DNA of 64,000 bases, taken from NCBI GenBank assembly GCA_904063045.1, contig CAJFCJ010000020.1, positions 798,916-862,915 on the forward strand, given 5' to 3'. Of the stretch, positions 1 through 11,746 are shown piece by piece. The DNA is from Dimorphilus gyrociliatus. Its lineage: Eukaryota; Annelida; Polychaeta; Dinophilidae. Under the pieces are notes generated by a model that saw only the letters and a program-made list of their open reading frames with translations, made no database searches and had not been told where the DNA came from. The translations under genes were made by a program, and so were the position numbers. The first letter of the stretch is position 1, and the number at the start of each line of letters is the position of its first letter.

Positions 1-157
1 TTATTCATTAATTAGATCATCATATTTAGCAAATAATCAAAAATCTTGCCGATTATAGTACACTTATTATAATCACTGAAATAGTGCAATAATAATAATA
101 AAATATGAGACGAATAACAAGATCATATAATTAGAAAAGGGACTTTTTAAATCTGTC

Positions 158-168
158 TGCGCATGCGT
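158..168. promoter_or_regulatory. NRF1-type palindrome upstream of the IRF-like gene
   Basis: TGCGCATGCGT lies 65 bases before the IRF-like start codon. It matches the core of the NRF1/alpha-Pal site (GCGCATGCGC), known from TATA-less animal promoters. The same core lies upstream of the DNAJC28-like and polyubiquitin genes here. The role is inferred from motif and position. Confidence 0.45.
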
Positions 169-232
169 GGGTATTTGCATTATAAAATATCTTCTATTGC
201 TATCACTTCTGCTCTAGCTTGCAATTAGTAAC

Positions 233-1120
233 ATGGGTTCATCGGATAAGCCATCTAGAAAAAGGAAACACAGAAAGTCGTCTAGCAGTTCCACGACAAC
301 TTGCCTTAGAAAATGGATAAGAGATAATAATCTTACTCAATGCACTGGTCCAAGACCTTTGGATAGAATGCCCTTAAAAATTTGGCTGTAAGTAACAGAT
401 TTCTTTATAGAACAATCAATTATTATTTTTCTTTTTATATTAAAAGAACCAAAGTATTAAACGAAAAAATTGTACCTGGTGTTGTATGGATTGATAAAAG
501 TAAATTAAAGTTTCGTATACCTTGGAAGCATATGTCAAGATCGTCGTTTGACAAAGATCGAGATATGGAATTATTTAGGATGTATGCTCAACACAGTGGA
601 AAGCAGGATAAAGATTGCAAACAATGGAAAACCAATTTCAGATGTGCTTTGAATTCACTAAGATCTATTGAACGAGTAAAAGATGAAGACCAAACAAATC
701 AGGATGAAGCCTATAGGGTTTTCCGTTTCAAAGAACAAATAAGTAAGTAACTAACTACACTATTGTTATTAAAAATTTAACTATATATATATAAGCAATG
801 TATATTGATACAAATACTTATTAATACGTTCTATAATAATATTTCGCATTACAGATTTCGAAGTCGAAACTGATTGCATAGAACATACTGAAAGTGCCAC
901 TGACGGAGCAAGTTATCCGGTATCGCCCATCATAGACGAATGTGTGAATTCGTCTGATAACGAATCTGATGACTTTAGCAATGTTATTCTACCTGAAGGT
1001 TTCTCATTAAATTCCCCTATGGATAGTATAGATATACTATTTAGCTGTCAACATCAAGATGATCAAAATGAACAATCGTTATACACAATACCAGATTTCG
1101 ATTCGATTCTGGGCTGTTAA
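233..1120 (+). CDS. Interferon regulatory factor-like transcription factor
   Basis: Three exons (233..387, 447..742, 855..1120) splice in frame to 238 residues. The start is the first ATG; a basic leader (KPSRKRKHRK, a possible nuclear signal) precedes the domain. Residues about 47-125 form an IRF DNA-binding domain: KIWL (Trp51), VVWIDK (Trp66), RIPWKH (Trp78) and the recognition-helix motif WKTNFRCALNSL (Trp112). At two positions that are Trp in vertebrate IRF1 this protein has Phe86 (SSFDKD) and Tyr98 (MYAQHSG). The remaining 90 or so residues are acidic and Ser-rich, with no IRF-association domain recognisable. A nuclear DNA-binding regulator is expected; which IRF class it belongs to, and what it regulates, cannot be read here. 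AATAAA directly follows the stop codon. Confidence 0.87.
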
Positions 1121-1546
1121 AATAAACATGAAATAGGTCAAAAACATTCTTTCATGTGATTTTAAATTGTACATAATAATTTTGCAATTGTTTTTTATTG
1201 AAATAGTACATATATTTTAAAGTTGTGTGTTTAAAGCTTACACTTACTTATACCTAGAAAGGTAGTTTTTTTTAATATTAAATAGTGTTCTGTTTTCATT
1301 TATTCGAATTCCAGTCCTTATTTATAATAAATATAGCATTGTAACATATGGTTCAATTAAAAAATTCGCTCTCAATTGTCACTGTTTATTGAACGGACAA
1401 GAAAACAATAAAAAGAAGTTTGTTTGCAAAATAATGCTCTTCGTTCTATTATTCATACCTTTCCCGAAAAGCCTTATGCGTAGGTCACAGAACGATATAA
1501 TGTGAATGTCAAATTGTTAACGTAACTCTGAAAGCATAATATTTAT

Positions 1547-2293
1547 TTATTCATTAGTTACTTTTCTAATATCTCTTTCTGAATCAAAGTAGCCCCTTTG
1601 TAAACTTAAAGATGGTACCAGCATATTCATTTGACTTATATATTCGTTAGCTTTTTTAATTTTTGCTGCATGCTTAATCTTTGCTAACTCCCAATTTTGT
1701 TTAGATATGTCGCCGTTTTGAAAATTTTCATATTCAAGCTTTAAAATTTTTAATGCATTTTTTCTAGTTGATACAGCTCGTTTCCTCATTTCAATCCAGT
1801 CAGCTGTCGCTTCATTTTTAATAAGAATTTCATTCATCTTAGCTGTCATGTGATCAACGTATGGAGACTCGTAACCGTACTTTAGGGGTTTTCCAGCTCC
1901 CTATAAATAAGTTTTTTTATTCATTCATATAACCATATGACTATGTATAACCTTCAGGTTTTTCATATCGGTTTGTTTGAGACTTTGTTCGACGAGACTG
2001 TTGACCATACTATCGATTCCACCAGAAAAACTCATGGTTTTTTGTGAATATTTTGAATTTTTGCTTTTGTTGCGGGGTGATTTTTGTTTAGATATATCAT
2101 TCTTTACAATTTCGAATGCCCTATTAAATTCATTAACAAGCTGCAAATTGTTTGAATTACGTCTGACCATTGTTTGATGAGCTGACATTAACTCTTCCAT
2201 AGCACATCCCGGTTTGAGGTAAAACATTTCATAATATTTTGAAGCATTCGACGAATAGAGAGAACTCGGCGATTTTTGAGAGAGAACCCACAT
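1547..2293 (-). CDS. DNAJC28: DNAJC28-like protein (degenerate J domain plus DUF1992)
   Basis: Two exons (2293..1952 and 1900..1547, a 51-base intron) splice in frame to 231 residues. The N-terminal part (SKYYEMFYLKPGC...EFNRAFEIVK) aligns with the J domain of DNAJC28, but the HPD tripeptide needed to stimulate Hsp70 ATPase is absent. From about residue 95 the DUF1992 region is clear: a helix like LVEQSLKQTD, then NLKGAGKPL across the splice junction, PYVDHMT, and a C-terminal helical block with MLVPSL and a final ERDIRKV. DUF1992 proteins are small intracellular co-chaperone-like proteins of unclear role. The intron donor (GTTATA) is weak, but the joined GAGKPL motif supports it. A good acceptor sequence (ttccag) sits immediately before the ATG, hinting at a 5' UTR intron or trans-splicing. 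Confidence 0.83.
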
Positions 2294-2724
2294 CTGGAAT
2301 TATTAAGACTAAAGCATTAGAAAATAAAGAATTTATCGAGAAATATATTAGATCGTATTTCTTTTACATGAAATATAGACTGCTTTCTGATAAGGCTATT
2401 CATTCTGCCCAAATATATAATCAAAATCAACTAATTTATGAAGAATTGAGAAATACGCATGCGCAAGAATAGTAACCGTAAAGGCCAATATAAAGAACGA
2501 ATTATTAATAATTAATATTGATGTTATAATTAATTTTATAACTATTTTTAAATGTATTTGTAAGCAAATAATTAAGAATAATCACAAATTTTACATTTAA
2601 AAAAAATATAAATATCCGAATATACTTCAATGAATATATATAATAAAAATAAAAATAGATATATATGTATAGAAGAAACTTTTACTAGATAATATAAAAC
2701 TTTATCGCTTTAGCCGATAGATAA
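2294..2724. other. Intergenic: DNAJC28-like promoter and PAN-1 downstream region
   Basis: This holds the upstream side of the DNAJC28-like gene, with the palindrome at 2455-2465, and AT-rich sequence downstream of PAN-1. A plus-strand reading frame ending near 2472 overlaps the DNAJC28 start and is not supported as a gene. Confidence 0.5.
2455..2465. promoter_or_regulatory. NRF1-type palindrome upstream of the DNAJC28-like gene
   Basis: ACGCATGCGCA lies about 160 bases upstream of the minus-strand start codon at 2293. It has the same core as the sites upstream of the IRF-like and polyubiquitin genes. Confidence 0.45.
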
Positions 2725-5700
2725 CTAAATACAATATACATTCCAATATATATGTGATTTGGATATTTTGTAACTCAAAGGTTTCGTTTCTTTTGTTTGT
2801 TCATTCAGATAACAAATTCCAGTGTTTACATTCCTATGGACAGAAGAGCAACTTCTTGTTGTTAGACATTCGCTAAGACATTCTAAATCTGACGCCGTTT
2901 TCAATTTAATAATATTCCAATTTTCTAGAATTCTATTCAAGAATGTTTGCACTGGACAATCTGTTATATTAGAATCAATTATTAATATACCAAAGCTATA
3001 CACACTAAAAGTGTACATACTCTTGAAACATTCTTCATTTCTATTGAAATATTTGTAGGAAGAATGATGATGGTAGTGATTCGGTTTTGTTTTTCTACTT
3101 TCCATACTTAGATAGCATTTCTTAGATGTTTTTGAATATTCGGCGGATCTGAATGAGATAATAAGAATTCATTGTTGTAAACTTTTCTATTAGTTTTTAT
3201 CTACCTGCAAATAAAGTTGGCGGTGAGACACGAATACAAGCAAGACTCTTCTGTTTGCTTATTCAGAATCTTTTTATTATAGCCGATTAAATATTGATTG
3301 TTGTGCGAAGTAAAACAGCTATAATGATTCGAATCGTCTTCACATGTTTGCTCGTAATAAATGTAATTGATACTGTTCTTTAAATTTTTAGCGTTTTGCG
3401 AAGAAGTGTATCTACTTAAGTAGCATTTTTTTTGTAGTTTGTGATAGTTAAGCGATCTGAAATGATTAATCGATTAGATATCATTACGTAATTCTTATAA
3501 TTAAGACTTACTTGCACAAATTAGGCTTATTTAAACACAGTTTTAAACATTCATCCTCCGATGAAACCTGTTTCACTAGTTCGTAAGAACCAACAAGATA
3601 ACTATTCGCATATCTCTTATGATAACAATCGGGATTACAGCTAGATTTCTTTTCGAAATAAACGTAGCTGTTATGATTGTTGAATGCTTTTGGATAATGT
3701 TTACTAGTTGATTTGCTTATATAGCACATTTTGGTTTTTCTATTGTAGTTTGCAGATCTGAAAAACGCATAATATAAAAGTTAAAATCATAACATAAAAA
3801 TATTATTTTTAAGTTTCCATCTGAGAGAAAAACTTACTTGCAAAGAGATCTCTTACACAAGAATAGACATTGTTCCTCCGTTAGGCCAAATTTGGATAAG
3901 TAATATTTTTCTTTGAGATATTTTCCGTTGACATGATTAAAACAGGGATAATTTCTAGCGCAAATCTTTTCCCAGTATTTATATTGAGTATTTTCTTTCC
4001 ATAATAGAGGTTTTCTATTGTGTGTCTCCTCGCTTAGATAACATACGTTTGTCTTCTTATTATAATATGCCGACAAACATGAAAATTTCTCCTCTCTTAG
4101 ACATAATTGTTTGCATTCGAGCTCATTCTGGACTTTAGCTTGCTTTTTATTCTGTCCTAATAAATATCTATTATTGTGTTCAGTAAAGTAGCATTCCGGT
4201 TGGCAAACGTGCTTCCTTTCCCAGTAGATTCTATTTTTCGATAGCTGATATGAATCGGGTTTAGATTTCTTAGTTTCTCTTGAAATATAGCAAATTTCCG
4301 TATCCTTGTCATACTCAGCAGATCTGATACAAAAAATCAACACCACCGTTATATAGTACTCTCAATAATTTCCAAATAAACATTATCAACTCACCTACAA
4401 CCTTTAACCGATTTGAGGCAAGACGATTTACAATGCTCCTCCGATGAATCGGATATCGTTTCAATATGATGATTACGCAATGATCTATAAGGGTATTCAT
4501 CAAAGCATTCATCACCGCAGTCAATGTGCCAATGAATATGAGATTTCGATTGTTGAAACGACGAATACTTAGAAATTCTTGTTTCATCGTGTAAATTGCA
4601 TTGTTTCGTTTTGTAATCCCAATCTACCGAACTAAATATAAAAACAATGTAACAAAAGATTAAAAGAAATAAATTTAAAAGATCTAATTTCATTTAATAA
4701 TCTTACATGCAGGAACCAAATGGTTTAGTTTTCAAACAAGTTTTAACGCATTCTATTTCCGACTTTGTTTTTAATGAATCAATTTGGTGGGATGATAAGA
4801 AATATCCAGGGAATGGTATGGCAATACATTCTATAATTGTCGTAAAGATGAAAGAGTGAAATGATTTCCCTTTTTTTATTATGATTAATTTTACCTGGTT
4901 GACAATAATCTTCCTTTTCAAAGTAATTGTAATAATCATTATCTTTGTAGAATTTTGGATGAGAGTCTTTCGTTTTTCTTGATAGATAACAAGTCTTTGT
5001 TTTTTTATTATACGAGACAGATCTAAATGGATCATTACAAAAGTTATATGTTTCAATTCAATTATAAAGTCTATAATTAAGTTACAAACTTGCAAGGTAC
5101 TTCTCCAATTATACATTGTTTTACGCATTCGTCTTCAGTCTTGTCAGTGTATGTGTAAAAATCATCATCCATATATCTATTTGCGTAAGTTTTAAAACAC
5201 GGATAGTTACTTTTGCAGATTTTGTGATAATGGCCAAACACTTTATGATCTTTAAAGCTTTCGTGTTTAGTGAATTTTGATTCTGAACTTAATTTACATT
5301 GCTTCAATTTACTATCGTAATCGAATGATTTACAATGAAATTCGTCAATTGTATAACAAGCCTCCATACATTGTAGAATGGTATGCTTTTTTAAAATTCT
5401 ATTACTGTAGCCTGATAAATACTTTCCCATTGAATATTCGTAATAGCAATTAGAATCGCATTCGTGATTTCTGTACCAATAAACAAAGTTCTTGTTTGAT
5501 TTAAATTCATCTTTCTTGGTTATGTGGGTTTCCTCAGACAAATAGCATATTTCTGATTTTTTATCGTATTGTATAGATTTACAATAACTGTTTTGTAAAC
5601 AGAAACTTTTACAGTTTTCTTCTGTATAACCAACAATTTTTTTATTATATTTTATAAGGTATCTGCCCTGAATTGAATTGAAGCATCCGCATTCCATTCG

Positions 5701-6933
5701 CCAATATACATAATTGTTTGAATTTTTGAATTTTAGCGGGCTTTCCTCTTTACTGGCCAAATTAATATAACATGAGTCAGTCTTTCCGTTCCTTTGTACC
5801 GATCTAAAAGTAGTTGAAAGTTTTGAATGGTAATAAAGTTTTGTTTGAATATAAAAATTGAATATATAAAATCATCTTACCTGCATTTTCCTCCAAATGT
5901 AAGGCATAATTTTAAACACTCCAAATCTGATTTTATATCGTCATACTTCTTTGCATAGCTACCATCAAGGTATCTATTATCGTATCTATTCAATTTGCAA
6001 TTTGACAAACAATGTTTATTTTTCTCAAAGTAAATATAGTTCTGATGTTTGATGTAATTCTTCTTTGGACTTTCGCTTCTTATTTCTTTACTTAAATAAC
6101 AGATTTTAAGAAATTTATTGTATTGAACTGAATGACAATTTCTATTCTGTAGGCAAGTTTCCAAACAATTCTCCAACGATAAGGATGGTAGGCTGGTACT
6201 TTCGTGGATGTTTAATTTTATGTTATCGTATGCTTCATAGCATGGATACGAATGGCAAACTTTTTCAAAATACCAAAGATTTTCAACATTAATTTTGAAT
6301 GGAGAATTGGGTGAATCTCTTGTTTTTTCGCTCAGATAGCATATATTATGCTTACTGTCGTAACTGGCCGCTTTACAATTAAAATCTTTGGCCAAAAAGC
6401 AAGCTTCTTGGCATTCTAGGAAAGTTCTATTCTTTATTATCTTTCTTTTAGCTTGAAGCAGATGTCCTCCCTTCAAAGACTTTATGTAGCAATCTAAGAA
6501 AAGTAATAAGATGTCATTTTAGATATTAACTCTTTTCATTACAAAAAAATAATATTTACTCGCATGGCAATCAGATCTTCTTTGCCAATAAATGTAGTTG
6601 TGACTACTTTTGTAGTAAAGAGGCCTAGTATCTTTAGTTTCCAACGAAAGGGAACATAGTCCAGTCGATCTATCATATTGAACAGATGCGCATTTGTAGT
6701 TTGCATTCAAACAAGCAACTTTACAATCATGAGCATTCTTTTCGAAGCGCTCTTCAACATTTCCCTGTTCTAGATACCAGCCTTCATATCTTTCAAAGCA
6801 GTCATCTAATAAAGTTCATAAAAGTTAGCAATGATACTATTAATTTTCAATTAAACTTACCTGAAGCATCAATCAGTCCAACAGCAATGAAAGTTAGCAG
6901 CCATATGCAAGTTAAAAGTTTTAAAGAATTCAT
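2725..6933 (-). CDS. PAN-1: secreted protein with 14 PAN/Apple modules
   Basis: A signal-peptide exon (6933..6861, MNSLKLLTCIWLLTFIAVG) is followed by about 11 exons to a TAG at 2725. I count 14 modules of one pattern: CF or CY; an aromatic-rich stretch with YL.G; C...CL; CKSA or CRSV; C.LS; T-K-P; YIYW; and a closing Cys. This six-cysteine order matches the PAN/Apple fold (C1-C6, C2-C5 and C3-C4 in known members). Modules run in four repeating subtypes, A-B-C-D three times plus two. D modules carry S-V-x-R-N, as in SVHRN of the last one. Introns fall between modules (phase 1) and after the CK/CR of C4 (phase 2), but several sites are empty in exons near 5093-5804 and 5879-6494. PAN-3 and the N terminus of PAN-10 are the closest relatives. 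The product is probably extracellular; its ligand is unknown. Confidence 0.8.
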
Positions 6934-7483
6934 TGTTCTCTACTTTGAAGCAAAGGAACGAATGTGTCCACTTCTCCAAAAACAGACCACTTTTATAGTT
7001 TCCCGCCCTGAACGTCAATTGGTCAGAACGGGTAAAAAATGCCGAGTCACAGTTAGACCCTAAAAATTTTTCCTGACGCTGCAAGAAAAAAGAGGGCTGA
7101 ACGATTCACCGGGGCCCTCAACTACACATTCTAGATATCTTTACGATAGAATTGGTTATATACGTATAACCAACTAAAGTTGAAGACTTTCGGTCATAAA
7201 CGTCCCGTTTTATGAACCGTCTCATTTACATTGTTAGTTGATTTTTGGCTGAAGTTAGCATAAATTTTCTTTAAAAAGAGTTTGTAAACTTGTTTACCCT
7301 TTAAGAAGTAACTATTACAAAGATACAATCAATTTGTTAATAAAAAACAAGTATCTAGATGAATAATTACTTTTAATTAAGGATAAGAATTATATAGATA
7401 TAGATAAGGATAATTTAAAATAATAGCTACGCCTTCTATTTAACAAGCTTTTATTCAAAATATATCTAATAAGTTGAATAGTT
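6934..7483. other. Intergenic between PAN-2 and PAN-1
   Basis: This contains the PAN-1 core promoter (TATA at 6990-6998) and AT-rich sequence toward the 3' end of PAN-2. No further coding module is visible. Confidence 0.5.
6990..6998 (-). promoter_or_regulatory. TATA box of PAN-1
   Basis: CTATAAAAG on the minus strand lies about 60 bases before the PAN-1 start codon, directly next to a GGCGGGAAA element. Its position fits a TATA-directed start with a short leader. Confidence 0.55.
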
Positions 7484-10400
7484 TCAGTGACTACAAAGTA
7501 CATTCCAATAAGTGGACGATGTTGCAGTATGAAAAGCATCCGTTGCAGTATATTTTGTTACTTGATGTAAATCGCATCTTTTGGTTACTTCATTTCTATC
7601 AACTGATAAACAACCAGGTGTAATTAGGCATTCGCTTATACATTCAAGATTAGAAATTGTATAGAACGATTTTAAATCGTAATTTTCCAATTCTTTATGC
7701 AATTGTGTATCAATGGAACAATCTGTTAGTAAAAAAATGAAAACAAATCTATCATTTCTATTTTTAGTCAGTTTCTTAATGGAAATTTACCTAATTTACA
7801 TTCCGATTTACGATGATAATAGATAAATTGACTATTATCTTCATAATTCGAAGGTCTAGTAGTTTTGCTTTCTTTACTTAGATAACATTTTTTAGTAGAA
7901 ATAGAAAATTCAGCAGATCTACAAAAAACACAAGATAAGACATAATCGTTTAATAACTCTGTCGTCGAATAAGAGAATTTTAGTAATATACCTGCATATG
8001 AAATTCTTTGTTGTTAAACAAGCTTCTAAACACGATATTTCAGTTTGATCAGAAAGTGTTTGTGTATTATAGCCATTTATATGTTTCTTTTTATATTTTT
8101 CGAAGCATTTAGAACCTGGACTGGAATTCATTTTACAATTTAATTCATATAGTGAATAATCTTTGTTTGTACGTAACAATTCCGGATTAATATTGAACAT
8201 TTTACTTATAACGCATCTACTAGTTGACTTTTGATATTCAAACGACCTACACCATTCAAAGTAGGTTATGCATAGATTTAGACAATGCTCTTCGGAAGGT
8301 ACTATTTTTGAGTGGTCATTAAATCCTATAAGGTATTTATTAGAAACCTTCTTGAAATAGCAATTAGGATGACAAGATTTCTTCTTTGGTAGATAAACGT
8401 AGTCGTTAGTACCAGCAAACGATACAGCAGGTTTTTCATTATCGGGCAACAAGATCAAGAAACATTCCTTCGTGGAAATTTTATAATTTATCGCGCTTGT
8501 ATGATGAAAAAGAAAATAGAAAGCTTTAGTTAACGACAGTAATTTAATTCTAAATTGTACAACTAACTTGCATATAGCCATATGGCACCATCGTACACAT
8601 TCTTCCTCACTTAGATCAGTCTTTCTGTCGTAATACTTGTTTAAAAACTGTCCTGGATGTCTGTCGAAGCAAAGAAAGTCCTCTCTACATACTTTATCCC
8701 AATAGATATATTGGCTACTTGTTGACCAAATCCAAGGTTTAGAATGTTGCGTTTCGGTACCCAGATAGCACGTTTTCGTTCTTTGATTATATTCAGCCGA
8801 TTTACAAGATGATAAGTATTCAGAGAGACATAACTCTTGACATTCAAACTTATCTACTACTTGAACGGTTCTGACATTCTGACCCATAAGGTAACGATTG
8901 GTATACTTGATCATGTAACAGTCGAATCGGCATATCTCTTTCCTCTCCCAATATATCTTCGTCTCGGATGGTTTATAACCTAATGGCTTAGTTATACTAT
9001 TCTCCTTAGACAAGAAGCATTGATTCTTTGTTTTATCGTATTCCGTAGACCTGATTTTCACTATTGCTTTAGAATTTTGCAAAATACAATCAAAAAAACT
9101 ATTTTATATAAACCTGCAAGTTTCTTCAGAATTTATGCAATGCGAATTGCAATCGTCCTCAGATATATTTTCAATAATTGAATAATCATATCCATCTAAA
9201 GATCTGTAGGGGTGCTCCTTAAAACAAACATTCCCACAAGACACATGAAAGTGCATTGAAGCAATTAAAGTCCTAAACGATCTTGGCTGAGAAAAACGAG
9301 TTTCCTTATGTAAAACACAAGTGAATGTATCTTTAAACCAATCGACAGAACTGTTTAAAGTAAATTATTAATTTTTCATAATAATAAGAAAAGTAAAAAT
9401 TATCTTACTTGCAAGATCCGAAAGGTCTACGGGAGACACACATTTTAATACAATCCATTTCGCTGTCTACCTTCTCACTCAAAATATATTCATCTTTAAG
9501 ATGATAACTAGGAAACGGAAGTACTTTACAATCTAAATTTCGTAATGATATAATATGTTTTATTATTGTTGAGAGAATAATAAGAAAGTAAATTACTCGG
9601 TTGACATTCATCAAGCTTTTGGAAATAATTAAAGTTTTCATTATCAACAAAAGAATCGGGATTTGAATCTTTAGTTTTCCTTGAAATATAACACTTTTCT
9701 GTATTTGAATTGTACGATAAGGATCTGAGATTTAAAATTGAAATTGTTTTAAATTGCTATTCAATTTTGAAATATTCTTTTTGTTAATTAATTACCTGCA
9801 AGTTGTTTCGCTAAGAAGGCACAGTTGAATACACTCTTTTTCACTTTTCCCGCTAAACTGATCAGTTTTATCCTCAAGGAACTTTTTGGAATAAAGTCTA
9901 AAACAAGGATATTTAATTGGGCAAACTTTATGAAAATGCTCGAGATTGATATGTGATAATTTCATTTCTGGTTGTGTATCTTTTGATTCTATGCTAAGTA
10001 CACACTCCCTCTTTTCTCGATTATAGTCGATTGAAAGACATTCAATATCTTCAGCAATGAAGCATTGTTCTAAGCATTTAATGCTTGGAAAAGGTTTAAT
10101 TCTAATGGTATTAAATCCAAGTAAATACTTTTTGTAACTGTAGTCAAAGTAACATTCTAAATCGCATTTCTCACCTCTTTTCCAGTAGACATAATAAGGG
10201 TTTGATACAAAATTTTCAGGTGTTGTTCTATGAGTCTCCGTATTGAGATAGCAGAGTTTTGTTGACCTATCATACTGTACTGACTTACAAAGTATTTTCG
10301 AGGTTAGGCAAGATGCGCAACATTCTTCTTCGGTTCTTCCCGAAATAGTTTCTTCACTATTAATTAAGAATCTACCATCGTACATTTCATCGAAACAAGG

Positions 10401-11471
10401 TAATTGAATTTGAGGAATTTTACATATCTTATGGTAATAATCAAAAGAGTCGCTCGGTTCCCAAAACTGCGATTTAGTATCGTTAGATTCGCTACTTAAT
10501 CTGCATTCTTTCGTATTTTCGTTATATTCAAATGACGAACAATTAATTTGGTTATTAGTTAAGCATTCTTTAATACATAGGTGTTTATTAATCGATATCA
10601 GAACTACATCGTCAAAGCCGATTAGACGCCGCTTTTGAAAATGTTTAAAATAACAATTTGGTTTGCATTCATCATTTCTTAGCCAATAGACGTATTTATC
10701 GTCATTTTTAAAATAAATTGGTGATGTTTTATGAGTTTCAACGTTCAGATAACAAATATTCTCATCTTTTTTGTAATGTGCTGATTTACAAAAGAAATCG
10801 GCTGTTAAACAATAAATACGACAATTTTCCTCATCTAAACCATGAAGTGCTTTATGATGATTTTTCAGATACTTTCCAGTATGAGTATCAGTAAAACAAG
10901 GATATTCAGGTTCTGGAGCATAGCAGATTTTTTGGAAATGCTCTAAATTTGTATGCTCTAAAAAGGCATCATTCTTAGTGTCGTTGCTTTCACTGCTTAA
11001 AATGCATCTTTGCTTGTCTCTATTATAGTCAATTGACAAACAATCTAAATCAGATCTGATCAAACATTCTTCAAGACATTGAAAACTTGAATAAGAATCA
11101 AAAACCACAGTATTGAAACCTAGTAAATACTTTTTAAAAAAGTATTGAAAATAGCAATTTTTGTCACATTGATCATTCCTGAACCAAAAGATATATTTAT
11201 CAGAAGATTTGAATAAGGATGGTTGCGTTAAGTGAGTCTCTTCGTTCAAAAAGCAAGTTTTTGTTTCCAGATTGAACTGAGCGGATTGACACTTAAACTC
11301 GGCGGCTAGGCAAGATCCGAGGCATTCATCTTCTCCTCTTTCAGATATCAATTCTGCATACAATTCAAGATGTTTCCCGGGTATTGAATCAAAACATCTG
11401 CAATCTGCAGAAGCTAGTACAGCTAGTAGAATGAAACTGCGAAGAAAATGCACTTGCCCAACCAGCCGCAT
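7484..11471 (-). CDS. PAN-2: secreted protein with 14 PAN/Apple modules
   Basis: The start MRLVGQVHFLRSFILLAVL is a signal peptide fused without an intron to the first module, in a 1.68-kb exon (11471 to about 9796) that encodes six and a half modules. Intron-split half-module exons follow, down to a stop at 7484 after WNVLCSH. Module order is A-B-A-B-A-B-C-D-A-B-C-D-x-D. The first six form three A-B pairs, unlike the A-B-C-D start of PAN-1, and the last module carries the D-type SVDRN. Reading frames near 8400-8600 run through a short intron; splicing TGCAA to CGCGATA restores CNAINYK. The N-terminal half is closest to PAN-4 and PAN-5 (HLEHFHKIC-type B modules). Secreted and disulfide-rich; function unknown. 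Confidence 0.8.
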
Positions 11472-11746
11472 TGTACAATTTATTGCTACTCTTGAGCAAC
11501 TGTCTGTTCAATTTCTATACATATCGAAGTTGCAACTTAAAAAATTGCAGTTAATTTAAATGTATGACTTGCATAACTTTTAAATCAACAAATTAGGCAT
11601 ACAGTAATCATGCTTGAGTATTAAAAAAAACTGTTCTTAGGTATTTAATTAGGTCATTTATTAAGTTAATTAAAAAATACTTAAAAGCTTAAAAATTGAA
11701 ATTAAAAAACTAATAAAAATGCATTAATTAAATTATTAATTAATTA

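Noticed and set aside
2239-2472. Plus-strand 77-codon frame overlapping the DNAJC28-like start
   Set aside because: Its first third is antisense to a supported coding exon, no promoter or splice context is visible, and the match to small mitochondrial assembly factors was too weak.
8400-8600. Long open frame in PAN-2 with a non-modular insert
   Set aside because: A short in-frame intron with good GT and AG sites removes it and restores the module pattern.
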